Assembly: GCA_047947185.1 (NCBI GenBank)
Contig: CP170502.1
Coordinates: forward strand, 186,001 to 250,000
Reading direction: 5' to 3'
Origin: JANQJA01 sp047947185
Lineage (GTDB): Bacteria > Pseudomonadota > Gammaproteobacteria > Pseudomonadales > Azotimanducaceae
DNA: 64,000 bases
The notes under the pieces were generated by a model. It worked only from the letters and a program-made list of their open reading frames with translations. It made no database searches and was not told the DNA's origin. Both the position numbers and the translations under genes were made by a program. Shown here piece after piece: positions 25,060 through 35,000 of the stretch. Position 1 is the first letter of the stretch. Each line of letters opens with the position of its first letter.

Positions 25060-25671
25060 CTAGCCTGTTTCGCGAGCACCGAGCGCAAACTCAATCGCGT
25101 CACGCAGTTTGTCTTTGCCGAAGAAAATTTCGTCACCGACAAACAGTGTCGGGGACCCGAAGGTGCCCCGTGCGACGGATTGTCCGGTGATGTCGATCAG
25201 GCGTTGCTTTACCGCAGGATCAGCCATGCCTGCCAAAATCTCCGCTGTGGGCAGACTGGCTGCATCAAGTACGGCAGTGATGACGTCGTCCTCGTCCATC
25301 TTGAGTGACTGCTCCCACATGGCGCTGTACATGGCGTCAATGTACTGTGGATAGTAGTCAGCGCCCGCTGCAAATACCGCTCCCCGCATCATTTTGAGGG
25401 TATTGACCGGGAAGTGAGGGTTGGGTACCTGCGGCTTGATGCCATGTGCGCGGCAGAACCGGGTCGTTTCTATGCGCTGGTATTCTGGTTTGTTCCGGAT
25501 CCCGTTCATGGACACTGCCGGGGATACGTTGTTGGTTGCCTTGAAGACGCCACCGAGCAGGACCGGAATGTATTGAAAAGTGAGACCGGTCTGCTCGCGT
25601 AGGGCAGGTATCACCTTGTGGACAAGATAAGCGTTGGGACTCCCAAAGTCATAGTGAAATTCGATGTTCAT
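25060..25671 (-). CDS. 2-hydroxychromene-2-carboxylate isomerase/DsbA-family (kappa-GST-like) protein
   Basis: A 203-residue thioredoxin-fold protein. It opens with FHYDFGSPNAYL, the motif that replaces CxxC in HCCA isomerases and kappa-class glutathione transferases, with Ser as the active residue. It ends with the conserved GTFGSPTLFVGDEIFFGKDKL. A glutathione-dependent isomerase role in aromatic or lipid breakdown is likely. ATG 25671 was chosen because the family begins there; the longer frame adds unrelated residues. It follows the SDR gene by 43 nt. Confidence 0.85.
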   Translation of the reverse strand: MNIEFHYDFGSPNAYLVHKVIPALREQTGLTFQYIPVLLGGVFKATNNVSPAVSMNGIRNKPEYQRIETTRFCRAHGIKPQVPNPHFPVNTLKMMRGAVFAAGADYYPQYIDAMYSAMWEQSLKMDEDDVITAVLDAASLPTAEILAGMADPAVKQRLIDITGQSVARGTFGSPTLFVGDEIFFGKDKLRDAIEFALGARETG

Positions 25672-25714
25672 CTGCCTAATGCCTGTCTGTCGTGAGTGAG
25701 TGGTGAGCAGGTTG

Positions 25715-26476
25715 TTAATGGTTCCACCAGGGGCGGTCAGAAAAAGACCTGAGGTCAATTTCATGAGTCCAGGTAGACCTGTGCTGCCGCGCAAGATGCA
25801 GATAGGTGTCCGCGATCAGCTCCGGCACCATGAGCCCGTCGGCCTTGCCACGGGTGTCGCGCAGCTGTTGGAATCGATCGGGCCCCAGCATCTTGCCGAG
25901 GGTATCGGGCGCGTCAACCGCACCGTCTATCAGGATGTGAGCGACATGAATACCCTTGGGCCCAAATTCTGCGTTGAGCGACTGGCACAGCATGCGCCTG
26001 CCGCCCATGGCAGCAGCGTGTGAGTGCTGACCGGCATTACCGCGCACGGCGGCGGTGGCCGAGGTGACCAGCAGGGTGCCATGGCCCCGTGCCTCCATCA
26101 GCGGACAAACCGCGGATGCCACGCGGAACAGGCCAAAGGTCGCCATCCGCCAGCCCATCTCAAAAGCCTTGTAACTGGTATCAGCCAGTGGACGGTCACC
26201 AATCTGCGCTCCCAGGTTGTATACCACCACCTCGATAGGGCCGATCTCACGCTCTATGGAGTGGACGCGCTCCTCAATCACCTTGTCTTCTACGGCATTC
26301 ATCAGGTAGCCAGAGGCGGTGCCGCCATCGTCCGAAATTTGTTGCACCATGCGCTTTAAGCCGTCTTCATCACTGCGCCGGCAAAGCACCGCGTGAAACC
26401 CTTCTTTGGCGAATCGCTGGCCCACGGTACCACCAATCCCGGCGCCGGCGCCCAGTACCAGGCACACTGGTTTCAT
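25715..26476 (-). CDS. Atypical SDR lacking the Tyr-Lys pair
   Basis: A 253-residue protein with an SDR fold. The cofactor loop GAGAGIGG (residue 9) and YNLGAQ (in place of NNAG) are present. The active-site segment reads TSATAAVRGNAGQHSHAAAMGG: the Ser remains but the YxxxK pair is HxxxM. Related SDRs with a RGxAG segment often lack the Tyr but keep the Lys. Normal dehydrogenase chemistry is doubtful. Its start overlaps the enoyl-CoA hydratase stop by 4 nt, so it is coupled to acyl-CoA metabolism. Confidence 0.7.
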   Translation of the reverse strand: MKPVCLVLGAGAGIGGTVGQRFAKEGFHAVLCRRSDEDGLKRMVQQISDDGGTASGYLMNAVEDKVIEERVHSIEREIGPIEVVVYNLGAQIGDRPLADTSYKAFEMGWRMATFGLFRVASAVCPLMEARGHGTLLVTSATAAVRGNAGQHSHAAAMGGRRMLCQSLNAEFGPKGIHVAHILIDGAVDAPDTLGKMLGPDRFQQLRDTRGKADGLMVPELIADTYLHLARQHRSTWTHEIDLRSFSDRPWWNH

Positions 26477-27306
26477 TGATTGTCTCCCTTTGTCTGAAAG
26501 AACACGGGCGCACGTTTTTCCATGAAGGCCCGGATCGCTTCTCTCGCCTCATCGCCGCCGCCGGATTCAATCATATGCCGGGCCTCCAGGGCAAAAGAAT
26601 CCTCCAGTGACTGTTCAAGTCCCGCCTGGAGGTTCTGTTTCATGCGGGTGAGGGCGCCGGTAGGTCCCTGTGCAATAGCGGTGGCGTAGGCCAGTGCGTC
26701 GTCGCGAAAAGAACTGGCCGGAAACACCGCATCAACCAGGCCAATGGCCTGCGCTTCGGTCGCTGACAGTCGCGGCGAGTGATAGAACAGCGACTTGGCG
26801 CGGGCGAGGCCTATAAGGCGCGGCAGAAACCAGCTTGCCCCATAGTCGCCACTCAGGCCAACGTTGCGAAACGCGGTCACCAGAAATGCATCGTCCGCTG
26901 CAACGCGCAGGTCGCAGGCCAGCGCAATGGAGAAACCGGCACCGGCGGCCGCACCAGGCAGGGCTGCAATGGTGGGTTTGTTGAGGTGATACAGGCAGCC
27001 CGTCAGCGTTTCCTGTTTGCGGGTCAGCTCATCAATCCGGTCTTCCATGGAGCGAGTGCCCCTGGTCGGCGCAGAACCGCCCATTTCACTGACATCCCCG
27101 CCGGAACAAAACGCCTTCCCGGCACCGGTGATCATCACACAACCAACGTCTTCCCGGGCTTCAAGACGCGGCAGGAGAGCGCGAAGGGCAGGGGTTAGCA
27201 GGTCACCCAGGGCATTTTTCTTGTGGGGTTTGTTCAGCGTCACGACAGCAACGCGAGACGTGATCTCGCATAACAACTCGTTTGTACCGGTTTCGATTTG
27301 TGTCAT
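26473..27306 (-). CDS. Enoyl-CoA hydratase/isomerase family protein
   Basis: A 277-residue crotonase. NKPHKKNALG and the oxyanion FCSGGDVSEMGG lie in the first third, GAAAGAGFSIALACDLRVA in the middle and AQAIGLVDAVFP later. The usual first catalytic Glu position is not acidic, and the second region reads GLSGDYG with Asp. It may therefore act as an isomerase, hydrolase or single-acid hydratase rather than a standard hydratase. It is first in a minus-strand set with the atypical SDR and the DsbA-like isomerase. Confidence 0.85.
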   Translation of the reverse strand: MTQIETGTNELLCEITSRVAVVTLNKPHKKNALGDLLTPALRALLPRLEAREDVGCVMITGAGKAFCSGGDVSEMGGSAPTRGTRSMEDRIDELTRKQETLTGCLYHLNKPTIAALPGAAAGAGFSIALACDLRVAADDAFLVTAFRNVGLSGDYGASWFLPRLIGLARAKSLFYHSPRLSATEAQAIGLVDAVFPASSFRDDALAYATAIAQGPTGALTRMKQNLQAGLEQSLEDSFALEARHMIESGGGDEAREAIRAFMEKRAPVFFQTKGDNQ

Positions 27307-27374
27307 CTGTGGTTTCCGGGGAGCCAGTTAGTGTGACGGGAGACTGGCGCGTTGGCAGCGTCGTAACACCCGTG

Positions 27375-28220
27375 TTACGCCCTGCGGTAAGCCTCGCGCC
27401 AGGCCTCGGCAGGTCTGGATTCCGGGTTGACAACAACGCCGTCCTGGAGCACGTCAATTGGATCGCGTCCATCCACGCCTATGCCAAAGCGATGATACCC
27501 GAGCAGGCGCTGCAGCCGCTCCGGCATCTGCTTGACCACGTCCGGTGGCACCGCCAGCAGCTGGATTTCCTGCGGTCGCAGGTAAGAGACGCCATGACTG
27601 ATAAAGAGCCCCATGCGTTCCCGGTTGGAGACGTTGGCGCCACCGGCATGCCACATGGCACCAGCCCAGACCAGCATTGAGCCCGCACGCATACAGGCCT
27701 GAATCGTGGGCGTGTCCTGGTCCACCCTGCGATCAGACCAGGTGTGGCTGTAGGGCACGAGATGCGTGGCTCCGTTTTCCTCATCAAAGTCATCAAGCGC
27801 AATCAGGGCATTACACAGAAAATGGGGATGGGGTCTCGGGATTGGCCAGAGCCCGTCATCCTGGTGAAGATACTGTCGCGTTTCCCCGGGCAAGGTGTTG
27901 AACAGGGTGGTTATGTTCACCTGGGTGCGATCCTTCAGGAGGCCCTGAACGAGTTTACGCAGGCGCGGATCCAGGAACAGGTAGTCCACCGCCCGGGTCT
28001 TCGCAAGAAGGTTGTGTGCTCGCCAGGTTTTCCCCGTCTCCGTGCCGATGGCGCGCATTTCCGTGATGGGTACTTCGGTATTAAAGGCGTGTTTGATTGA
28101 TTCGACTTCCGCCTGACTAATAAATCCGGGGATGACGGTGTAACCGCGATCCTCAATCTCAGCCAGGCGCTCAGTCACGTTGAGACCTTCCACGATCAGG
28201 GGCGTCGTCTGATTGTTCAC
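27375..28220 (-). CDS. Phytanoyl-CoA dioxygenase family (PhyH) protein
   Basis: A 281-residue Fe(II)/2-oxoglutarate dioxygenase. The HxD motif is in YLHQDDGLWP (about residue 119), the distal His is in AMWHAGGANVS and an Arg for 2-oxoglutarate follows in NRERMGL. The enzyme would hydroxylate a small or lipid substrate in the cytoplasm. It starts with GTG 13 nt after the universal stress protein stop and is the last gene of the RND-NfeD-slipin run, though it may not belong functionally to it. Confidence 0.87.
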   Translation of the reverse strand: MNNQTTPLIVEGLNVTERLAEIEDRGYTVIPGFISQAEVESIKHAFNTEVPITEMRAIGTETGKTWRAHNLLAKTRAVDYLFLDPRLRKLVQGLLKDRTQVNITTLFNTLPGETRQYLHQDDGLWPIPRPHPHFLCNALIALDDFDEENGATHLVPYSHTWSDRRVDQDTPTIQACMRAGSMLVWAGAMWHAGGANVSNRERMGLFISHGVSYLRPQEIQLLAVPPDVVKQMPERLQRLLGYHRFGIGVDGRDPIDVLQDGVVVNPESRPAEAWREAYRRA

Positions 28221-28233
28221 AACCTGGGTCCCG

Positions 28234-28686
28234 TCAGTCGTCCCTGGCCGTTCTCACGGCCAGCACGTCGCAGGTAACGCCATGGAGTACCGCATTCGCA
28301 GTGGAACCGAGGAGCAGCCCAAGACCCTTCTGTCCGTGGGTGCCGATCACAATCAGGTCCACATCCTGGTCTTCCGCAATCCGCTTGATTTCGGTCGAGG
28401 CTCGCCCAAACGGCATGTAGCACTTGTCCTCAGGTACACCCAGTTCCTTGCAGACCTCAGCCAGTTTCTTCTCCTCAACCTTGCGCAGTTCTTCATCCAG
28501 GGAAACAATCTGGCTGCTGATGGCCGCCATGCCACCGGCCTGGTAGGCCGTAAGGGTCGGTTCGTGAGCATGAACAAGCAGCAGTTCTGCACCGTGATCA
28601 GCTATCACCTGCCTGGCCTGTTCAATAATTTCCTTGTTGTCAGCGCCCAGGTCCAGCGCGAGCAGGACCTTTTTGTACTTTGCCAT
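28234..28686 (-). CDS. Universal stress protein A family
   Basis: A 150-residue single-domain Usp. It opens with KYKKVLLALDLGADN and ends with the ATP-binding pattern GTHGQKGLGLLLGSTANAVL (GxxGx9GS), so it is probably of the nucleotide-binding class. Family members respond to stress and growth arrest. AAGGAG precedes the ATG by 6 nt. It begins 2 nt after the slipin gene, so it is firmly within the membrane-stress operon. Confidence 0.88.
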   Translation of the reverse strand: MAKYKKVLLALDLGADNKEIIEQARQVIADHGAELLLVHAHEPTLTAYQAGGMAAISSQIVSLDEELRKVEEKKLAEVCKELGVPEDKCYMPFGRASTEIKRIAEDQDVDLIVIGTHGQKGLGLLLGSTANAVLHGVTCDVLAVRTARDD

Positions 28687-28688
28687 GG

Positions 28689-29489
28689 TTACTCCTTGGT
28701 ATCTTTGGGTTCGTTAGCGGATGCCGGGGGTTGGCCGCCCAGGTTATGCAGGGTCTTGGACAGGCCGTCCATCAGGTCGATGGGTAACGGGAATACAATA
28801 AGGGAACTGCGATCAACTGACAGGTCGGCCAGTGTCTGCAGGTAACGCAGCTGGATTGCCTGCGGCTGTGACGCAAGGGTTGCCGCAGCCTCGGTCAGCT
28901 TCTGTGATGCCTCTACCTCACCGGTCGCGTGGATGACCTTCGCGCGCCTGACCCGTTCAGCCTCTGCCTGCCGGGCAATGGCGCGAATCATACTCTCGTC
29001 AATATCAACGTGTTTAATCTCCACGTTCTGAACCTTGATCCCCCAGGAGTCCGTTTGTTCATCCAGCAACTGCTGTATACCCACGTTCAGCCTGTCGCGC
29101 TCGGCGAGCATTTCATCCAGTTCATGCTGACCAAGAATCGACCGCAATGTGGTCTGCGCCAACTGGCTGGTCGCCTCAAAGTAGTCCTCCACGTTAATGG
29201 TGGCCTTCTCCGGGTCTATGACCCGAAAGTAAAGTACGGCGCTCACCTTTACCGAGACGTTGTCGCGGGAGATGACGTCCTGCGTGGGTACATCAAACAC
29301 AATCGTGCGCAAGTCAACTTTGACGATCTGCTGGATGCCGGGGATGACGATGATCAGGCCCGGTCCCTTGACGGCCTGAAACCTTCCCAGAAAGAAGATG
29401 ACGCCGCGTTCATACTCGCGCAGCACTCGGAAGGTGTAGAAAGCGAGACCAATAAGCAGGACCGCCAGTACCACCACAAACATATCCAT
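28689..29489 (-). CDS. Slipin (stomatin-like SPFH/band 7 protein)
   Basis: A 266-residue membrane-anchored SPFH protein: one N-terminal hydrophobic helix (FVVVLAVLLIGLAFYTF), then the PHB domain (EYERGVIFFLGRF, RDNVSVKVSAVLYFRV) and a coiled-coil tail (QAEAERVRRAKVIHATGE). Slipins form large oligomers that organise membrane microdomains and pair with NfeD proteases. AGGAGG lies before the ATG, and the gene starts 2 nt after NfeD, the standard operon partner. Confidence 0.92.
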   Translation of the reverse strand: MDMFVVVLAVLLIGLAFYTFRVLREYERGVIFFLGRFQAVKGPGLIIVIPGIQQIVKVDLRTIVFDVPTQDVISRDNVSVKVSAVLYFRVIDPEKATINVEDYFEATSQLAQTTLRSILGQHELDEMLAERDRLNVGIQQLLDEQTDSWGIKVQNVEIKHVDIDESMIRAIARQAEAERVRRAKVIHATGEVEASQKLTEAAATLASQPQAIQLRYLQTLADLSVDRSSLIVFPLPIDLMDGLSKTLHNLGGQPPASANEPKDTKE

Positions 29490-29491
29490 TT

Positions 29492-30907
29492 TTATCCTCC
29501 TGCCTGATCGGCGGGTTCTACCGTGAGTACCAGTCCGTCGACCGAGGTCACCCGAACGTGTTTACCTGCTTCGATTGTTGTCCTGGCTGTGGCCTTCCAG
29601 ATTTCTCCACCGATCCGCACCTGACCTGCTTCAGCAACCCGGGTCATGGCTTCGCCCCGCTGGCCAATGATTGTCTGAACACCGGTGGTGACTGCCTGCT
29701 TGCGTACCCGCATCGCAATGGTGATGGTTGCCACGATAAAGAGTGCTGTCAGTACACCAATCGCCGCGATCATGGGCACGCCAATCTGGAATGCCTCAAT
29801 GTCCGTGTCAAACAACATGATGCCTCCTATGGAGAACGCTATTATTCCACCTATCCCCAGCGCACCAAAACTGGGTAACAGGGCCTCGGCAACCATCATT
29901 GCCAGTCCCACGACAATCAGGGCCAGGCCTGCATAGTTGACTGGCAGCATGTTAAGTGCGTAACCCGCAAGAATCAGACAGATAACACCCACGACACCCG
30001 GCACCAGTGATCCCGGATTGTAGAACTCCAGGATAATACCGTAGATACCAAACATACCCAGGATCAATACGACGTTCGGGTTGGTGATGGTCGCAAGCAA
30101 CTCGGTACGCCAGTCGGGTGCAAGATAGTGGATTTCCGCATCTGCTATGTTGAGCACTATCTCGCGTCCCTCAATCACCGTGCTCTTCTGATCAAGGGCC
30201 TGCAGCAGGCCGGGCAGGTCGGGCGCCACCAGATCAACAACCTGCTGTTCGAGAGCCTCGTGGGCCGACAGGCTTACACCCTCCCGTACGGCGCGTTCAG
30301 CCCAGACAGCGTTGCGTCCCCGCAACTCGGCAAGACCCCGGATGTAGGCAGCGGCGTCATTGATCATCTTGCGTTCCATGGCTGTGGTGCCCTCGGGCAA
30401 GGGTTCATTATCCCCATCGGGTTCGGTTGGTGCCGTGGGTGGTGATGGCAGGGAAGGGGTGCCGATTTGCACCGGGGTGGCGGCACCAAGATTGGTGGCC
30501 TCGCTCATCGCGGCGAAGTGTGATGCGTACAGGATGTAGGTCCCGGCACTTGCAGCACGGGCACCGCCGGGCGTAACAAAAGAGGCAACTGGCACCCTCG
30601 AGGCAAGAATTGCGCTGATAATGTCCCGCATGGACGCATCGAGTCCACCGGGCGTATTCATTTCAATGACAACCAGGGCCGCATTCGCGGCTTCAGCTTC
30701 CTGTATGCCGCGTAAAAGGTAATCGCGGGTTGCCGGACCAATGGCGTCATCGATACTGAAAACCCACACAGCGCCCGGTTCGGCAGGGGTGTTTGCTGCA
30801 TGTATCTGCAGCACAAGCATGAGCGCGCCGAAAACCACGAGCGATGCTGTCAGCCACTGTTTTCTGAACATTGCCATGTTCTTCAGCCTAAGCCTTTTGG
30901 CCGTCAA
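29492..30907 (-). CDS. NfeD-family membrane serine protease (long form)
   Basis: A 471-residue protein of the long NfeD type. A signal/anchor is followed by a ClpP-like protease domain with the Ser in GGARAASAGTYIL and the candidate Lys in MERKMINDAAAYIRG. Then come four to five membrane helices and a C-terminal OB domain (IGQRGEAMTRVAEAGQVRIGGE). Such proteases cleave the C-terminus of their slipin partner. I kept the TTG at 30907, which has AGGAG well placed; ATGs at 30877 and 30871 also give a good signal peptide. The adaptor stop is 33 nt upstream. Confidence 0.88.
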   Translation of the reverse strand: MTAKRLRLKNMAMFRKQWLTASLVVFGALMLVLQIHAANTPAEPGAVWVFSIDDAIGPATRDYLLRGIQEAEAANAALVVIEMNTPGGLDASMRDIISAILASRVPVASFVTPGGARAASAGTYILYASHFAAMSEATNLGAATPVQIGTPSLPSPPTAPTEPDGDNEPLPEGTTAMERKMINDAAAYIRGLAELRGRNAVWAERAVREGVSLSAHEALEQQVVDLVAPDLPGLLQALDQKSTVIEGREIVLNIADAEIHYLAPDWRTELLATITNPNVVLILGMFGIYGIILEFYNPGSLVPGVVGVICLILAGYALNMLPVNYAGLALIVVGLAMMVAEALLPSFGALGIGGIIAFSIGGIMLFDTDIEAFQIGVPMIAAIGVLTALFIVATITIAMRVRKQAVTTGVQTIIGQRGEAMTRVAEAGQVRIGGEIWKATARTTIEAGKHVRVTSVDGLVLTVEPADQAGG

Positions 30908-30940
30908 TTGGTACTCCTGCCAGTGGGTCAGCGCCGAAAT

Positions 30941-32008
30941 CTACTCATGTTGCGCAGCAACAATCCGGTCCCCCTCAGCAAGGCCGGCAGTGACCACCAG
31001 CTGACCCCCAGGCTGGCTTCGACCCAGGCGCACAAACCGGTTGATCAACTGGCCATTGCTGAGTACAGAGACGAGATTCAACTCCCCGACTTCTATGACG
31101 GCGTTGGCCGGAATCAGCAGTAGTTCCCGGCGCTCGTCCGGAATGACAAACCGCGCGAACATGCCTGGCATGAGGGCGGGGTTGTATTCGATTGATGCCT
31201 TGATAAGAAAACTGCGGGACGCACTGTCTGCTGCCGGTACTATCTCCTCAATGACACCGGTCACTGTCTGGTTCAGCGACGGCAGCTCCACCGAAATTTC
31301 CTGGCCAAGTGCCAGCTTGAGCGCCAGTGACTCGCGCACGGCCGCCTCAGCCCGGATAGAGACAGGATCGTAAACAGAAATGAGCGGTACGCCAGGGGAG
31401 ACGGTATCGCCCGGTTCGGCCAGACGTTCCACAACACGCCCTGAAATCGGCGCTTTGATCTCGCTGTATCCCAGTATGATTTCGGCTTCTGTCAGGCTCT
31501 CTTTTGCATTGTTCAGCTGTGCCCCCAGGGTATCAAAAGCCGCCCGGGCGGTATCAAGATCAGCTCTGGCAGCAAGCCCCCGGCCCAGCAGTTCACTGGT
31601 ACGCTCAAGCCGCAGGCGCGCTTCCTCGTGCTGCGCGGTGATTGAGGCAACCTGGTCTTTTGCCTGGGCGACGCGCGAGCGCAGATCAGCCTGCTCAAGC
31701 TCGATCAGCGGTTGGCCTTTGGTAACAGTATCACCAGGTCGCACCAGCACACGATTGACTCGCGCCAGTATGCGCGATGAGATGATGGTGTCGTCCCTGG
31801 CGACGACACTACCCGGGACTGCTGCATTCAACTGAACGGTTTCGGCAGTTACCCTGTAAAGCGATTCGGGGTCAACAACAGTGCGTTCGGTTTCCAGCAG
31901 AGTTGGATCAATTTTTGTTTCAAAGAAGCCCGCAAGCCAGCCAATCAGCAAGAGCAGGAATGCGAAGGCAGCCAGCGCCGACAGGAGTTTGGGGTTGGTG
32001 AGACTCAT
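30941..32008 (-). CDS. RND efflux periplasmic adaptor (membrane fusion protein)
   Basis: A 355-residue HlyD/AcrA-like adaptor. An N-terminal membrane anchor (LLSALAAFAFLLLLIGWLAG) is followed by the first lipoyl half (ARVNRVLVRPGDTVTKGQPL), a helical hairpin with coiled-coil pattern (QAKDQVASITAQHEEARLRL), the second lipoyl half (IKAPISGRVVERLAEPGDTV) and a beta-barrel. It bridges the inner-membrane pump to an outer-membrane channel. Its start overlaps the permease stop by 4 nt. No TolC-like gene is in the window. Confidence 0.92.
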   Translation of the reverse strand: MSLTNPKLLSALAAFAFLLLLIGWLAGFFETKIDPTLLETERTVVDPESLYRVTAETVQLNAAVPGSVVARDDTIISSRILARVNRVLVRPGDTVTKGQPLIELEQADLRSRVAQAKDQVASITAQHEEARLRLERTSELLGRGLAARADLDTARAAFDTLGAQLNNAKESLTEAEIILGYSEIKAPISGRVVERLAEPGDTVSPGVPLISVYDPVSIRAEAAVRESLALKLALGQEISVELPSLNQTVTGVIEEIVPAADSASRSFLIKASIEYNPALMPGMFARFVIPDERRELLLIPANAVIEVGELNLVSVLSNGQLINRFVRLGRSQPGGQLVVTAGLAEGDRIVAAQHE

Positions 32009-35000
32009 ATTGGGGTTGCTCCATCACGGTCGCGGAAAATGAGGTAATAGACGGCCGGCACGACCAGTAGCGTAAACAGGGTAGAAGAGAAGATACCAAA
32101 GATAATCGCCAGCGCCAGTCCGCTGAAGACCGGGTCAAGCGTGATAATAAAATTGCCCAGCAGCGTGGTGCCGGCGGTGAGCAATATTGGACGCATGCGG
32201 ACCTCACCTGCTGCCAGGATTGCGTCCCTGAGGTTCGCACCCTGTGCCTGTGCCTGCTTGATGAACTCAACAAGGATCAGGGAGTTCCTGACCACAATGC
32301 CGGCCAGGGCAATCATCCCGATCATCGCCGTGGCGGTAAAAAGCACCGGGTCCGGCGCGCCGGCAATCTCTCGTTCACCCACGAGGTTCAGCAGCCAGAA
32401 ACCGGGCATGATGCCGATAAACGTCAGGGGAATTGCCGACATGATGATCAGCGCAACCACCGCCGAATTGGTCTGGATTCGAAGCACAATAAAAATTGCA
32501 ACAAGTGCAAAGGCAAAAGCAATGCCCATATCGCGGAATACCCGCACGGTGATACGCCATTCACCTTCACCAGTCCAACTAACATCTGTACCAGGGGGCA
32601 TGGACCAGGTGGCTGTGCCCCCTGGCGTCAGAAACGTTCGTCCGGCCCAATCACTGGTTTCAACAGTGTTATCCCTGTCAGCGACCACATCGGCAATTAC
32701 GTCAGCAGGTGTCCTGCCTGACAATTCAGCCATCACGTAAACAACGGGTCGCAGGTCCTTGTGGTAAATGGGCAGGTCCGAGCTGAAGTCCGCAAATGCC
32801 CCCAGTTCACCGAGTGCCACCAGCGGTTGGGGTGCGGCATCAAGGCCAAGCCGTTGGTTGGTGCGTGCGATCCCCGGTTGACCACGCACATAAAGGCCCA
32901 GCAAATCGTCTGTTGTCGTTCGCTTGTCCTCAGGCAACCTGATCAGAACGGCCAGAGGGTTTGTTTCCCTCGGCTGGTTCAGGTAGCCGGCAACCACCCC
33001 GGCGTTGGCAGCGCTTACGGTTGTGACAATATCTGCCGTCGAAATCCCCGACAGGGCGGCCTTCTGTTTGTCTGTGACGAAACGGACACCTGGCTGCGTC
33101 AATTCAATGGATGTGTCGACGTCGTTGACAAAAGGTTCCTGGGCAAGGCGCGCCGCCAGTCGGCGGGCGCCTTCCCGCTGGCGTTCATAACTTGTGCGGT
33201 CATCGGCATAGACTTCCGCAGCCAGGGTGCTGATAACCGGTGGCCCGGGCGGTACTTCTACCACGCGGATGTGGGTGTCAGGTTGGGCAAGATCGCTCAG
33301 CAGTTCTCGCATGCGCAAGACGATGCCATGGGATTGATGAGTCCGGTTGGTCTTGTCCGCCAGCGTAACGCGAATATCCGCAAGATGGGGTGCCTGGCGC
33401 TGGTAGTATTGCCTGATCATGCCATTGAAATCCACGGGGGAGGGCGTGCCGATGTAATAGGCGAGAGCCCGGACTTCAGGCATTGTTCGTAGCACCGCAC
33501 CAATTTCTGCGGCTTTTGCGGCGGTGGCTTCCAGCGTTGTTCCCTCGGGCATATCAAGCACAATCTGGACCTCGTTCTTGTTGTCAAACGGCAATAGCTT
33601 GAGTGGCACCAGCCGCAGTACCGGTAAGAGGGATGCGCCGATAAACAGTGCCAGCACAATCCAGAGAACACCCCTGGCCCGGGCCGGGGATGAGATGATT
33701 GGCCTGACCATGCGGGTGTAGATCCCCTCGCGTGTGCCATCTGAATTTCCGGGTGCCGGCCGGATCAGCCGACTTGCGAGCCAGGGGGTCACAAGGAAGG
33801 CGACAACGGTACTCATGATGACGCTGACCGGCACATTAAATGCCATGGGGGCCATGTAGGGCCCCATCATGCCGGTGATAAACGCCAGCGGGATAAATGA
33901 CAACACAATTGTTAGCGTTGACATGATTAAAGCGGTGCGGATTTCCATCATCGCGGCCACAACACGTTGACTGGTTTCACCGGTTTTTTCGCGCAGATAG
34001 CGTTCGATATTGTCGACCCCGGTAATGGGGTCATCAACCAGCAGGCCAAGGGATAGGATCAGTGCAAACAGGGTCACCCGGTTGATTGTGTAGCCAAACA
34101 GCATGTCCAGCGCCAGCGTAATACCGTAGCAGACGGGCATGGCAAGACCCACCACAATGGCCGGCCTGGGGCCGAGGAAAATGCCTATGAAGACGACAAC
34201 CGTAATGATGGCGATACCGAGGCTGCTTGCCAGATTGTTCACTTTCTCATTGGCCGTTTCGCCGTAGTCGCGCAACACCTCAATTTCAATTTCAGGTGGC
34301 AACAGTTCTGCCTTCAATTGCTGGATGCGGGCGTGGACGTCACCCGCAACCCAGACCGCATTGGTGCCGGGCTGTTTTGCAACGCTGATGGTCACCATAG
34401 GACTTTTCTGTGGTGCGGGCTTACCGCTTTTATGTCCTGGTGCAAAGTCGATCCAGGTGTAGTTTTCCGGCAGGTCCGGTCCGTCGCGAATTTCCGCAAC
34501 TTCCCCCAACAGGACCGGGACACCGTCAATGACATTGACGGGCAGTGTGGCAAGTTCATCAGCATCCAGAATAAAGGTGCCGGTCTCCACCAGTTCAACC
34601 TGGTCACGGCTGACCAGTGTGCCGGTGCGCTGGAGGAGGTTGGACCTGGACAGTGCTGCGACCACATCCAGGGGCGTGGTCATGCGCGCGGCCAGCGCCT
34701 CGGCATCGAGCAGCAGTCGAATGACCCTGGGACGCCCACCTGTCACCTCAACGCGATTGGTCTGGGGAATGGCCTGTAGCGCGGTTGAGATTTCATCCGC
34801 CATGCGTCGCAGTGCAAAGTCATCATAGCGCGAGGGATCTTTGCTCCACAAAGCAAGCATCACAATCGGTACGTCATCCACCTCGACAGGCTTGACAATC
34901 CAGTTGCTGACGCCTGGGGGTATCCTGTCCTGGTTTGAGTAGAGTTTGTTGTAGGTATTCAGCAGTGAATCTTCACGATCTTCACCGACATGAAATCGCA

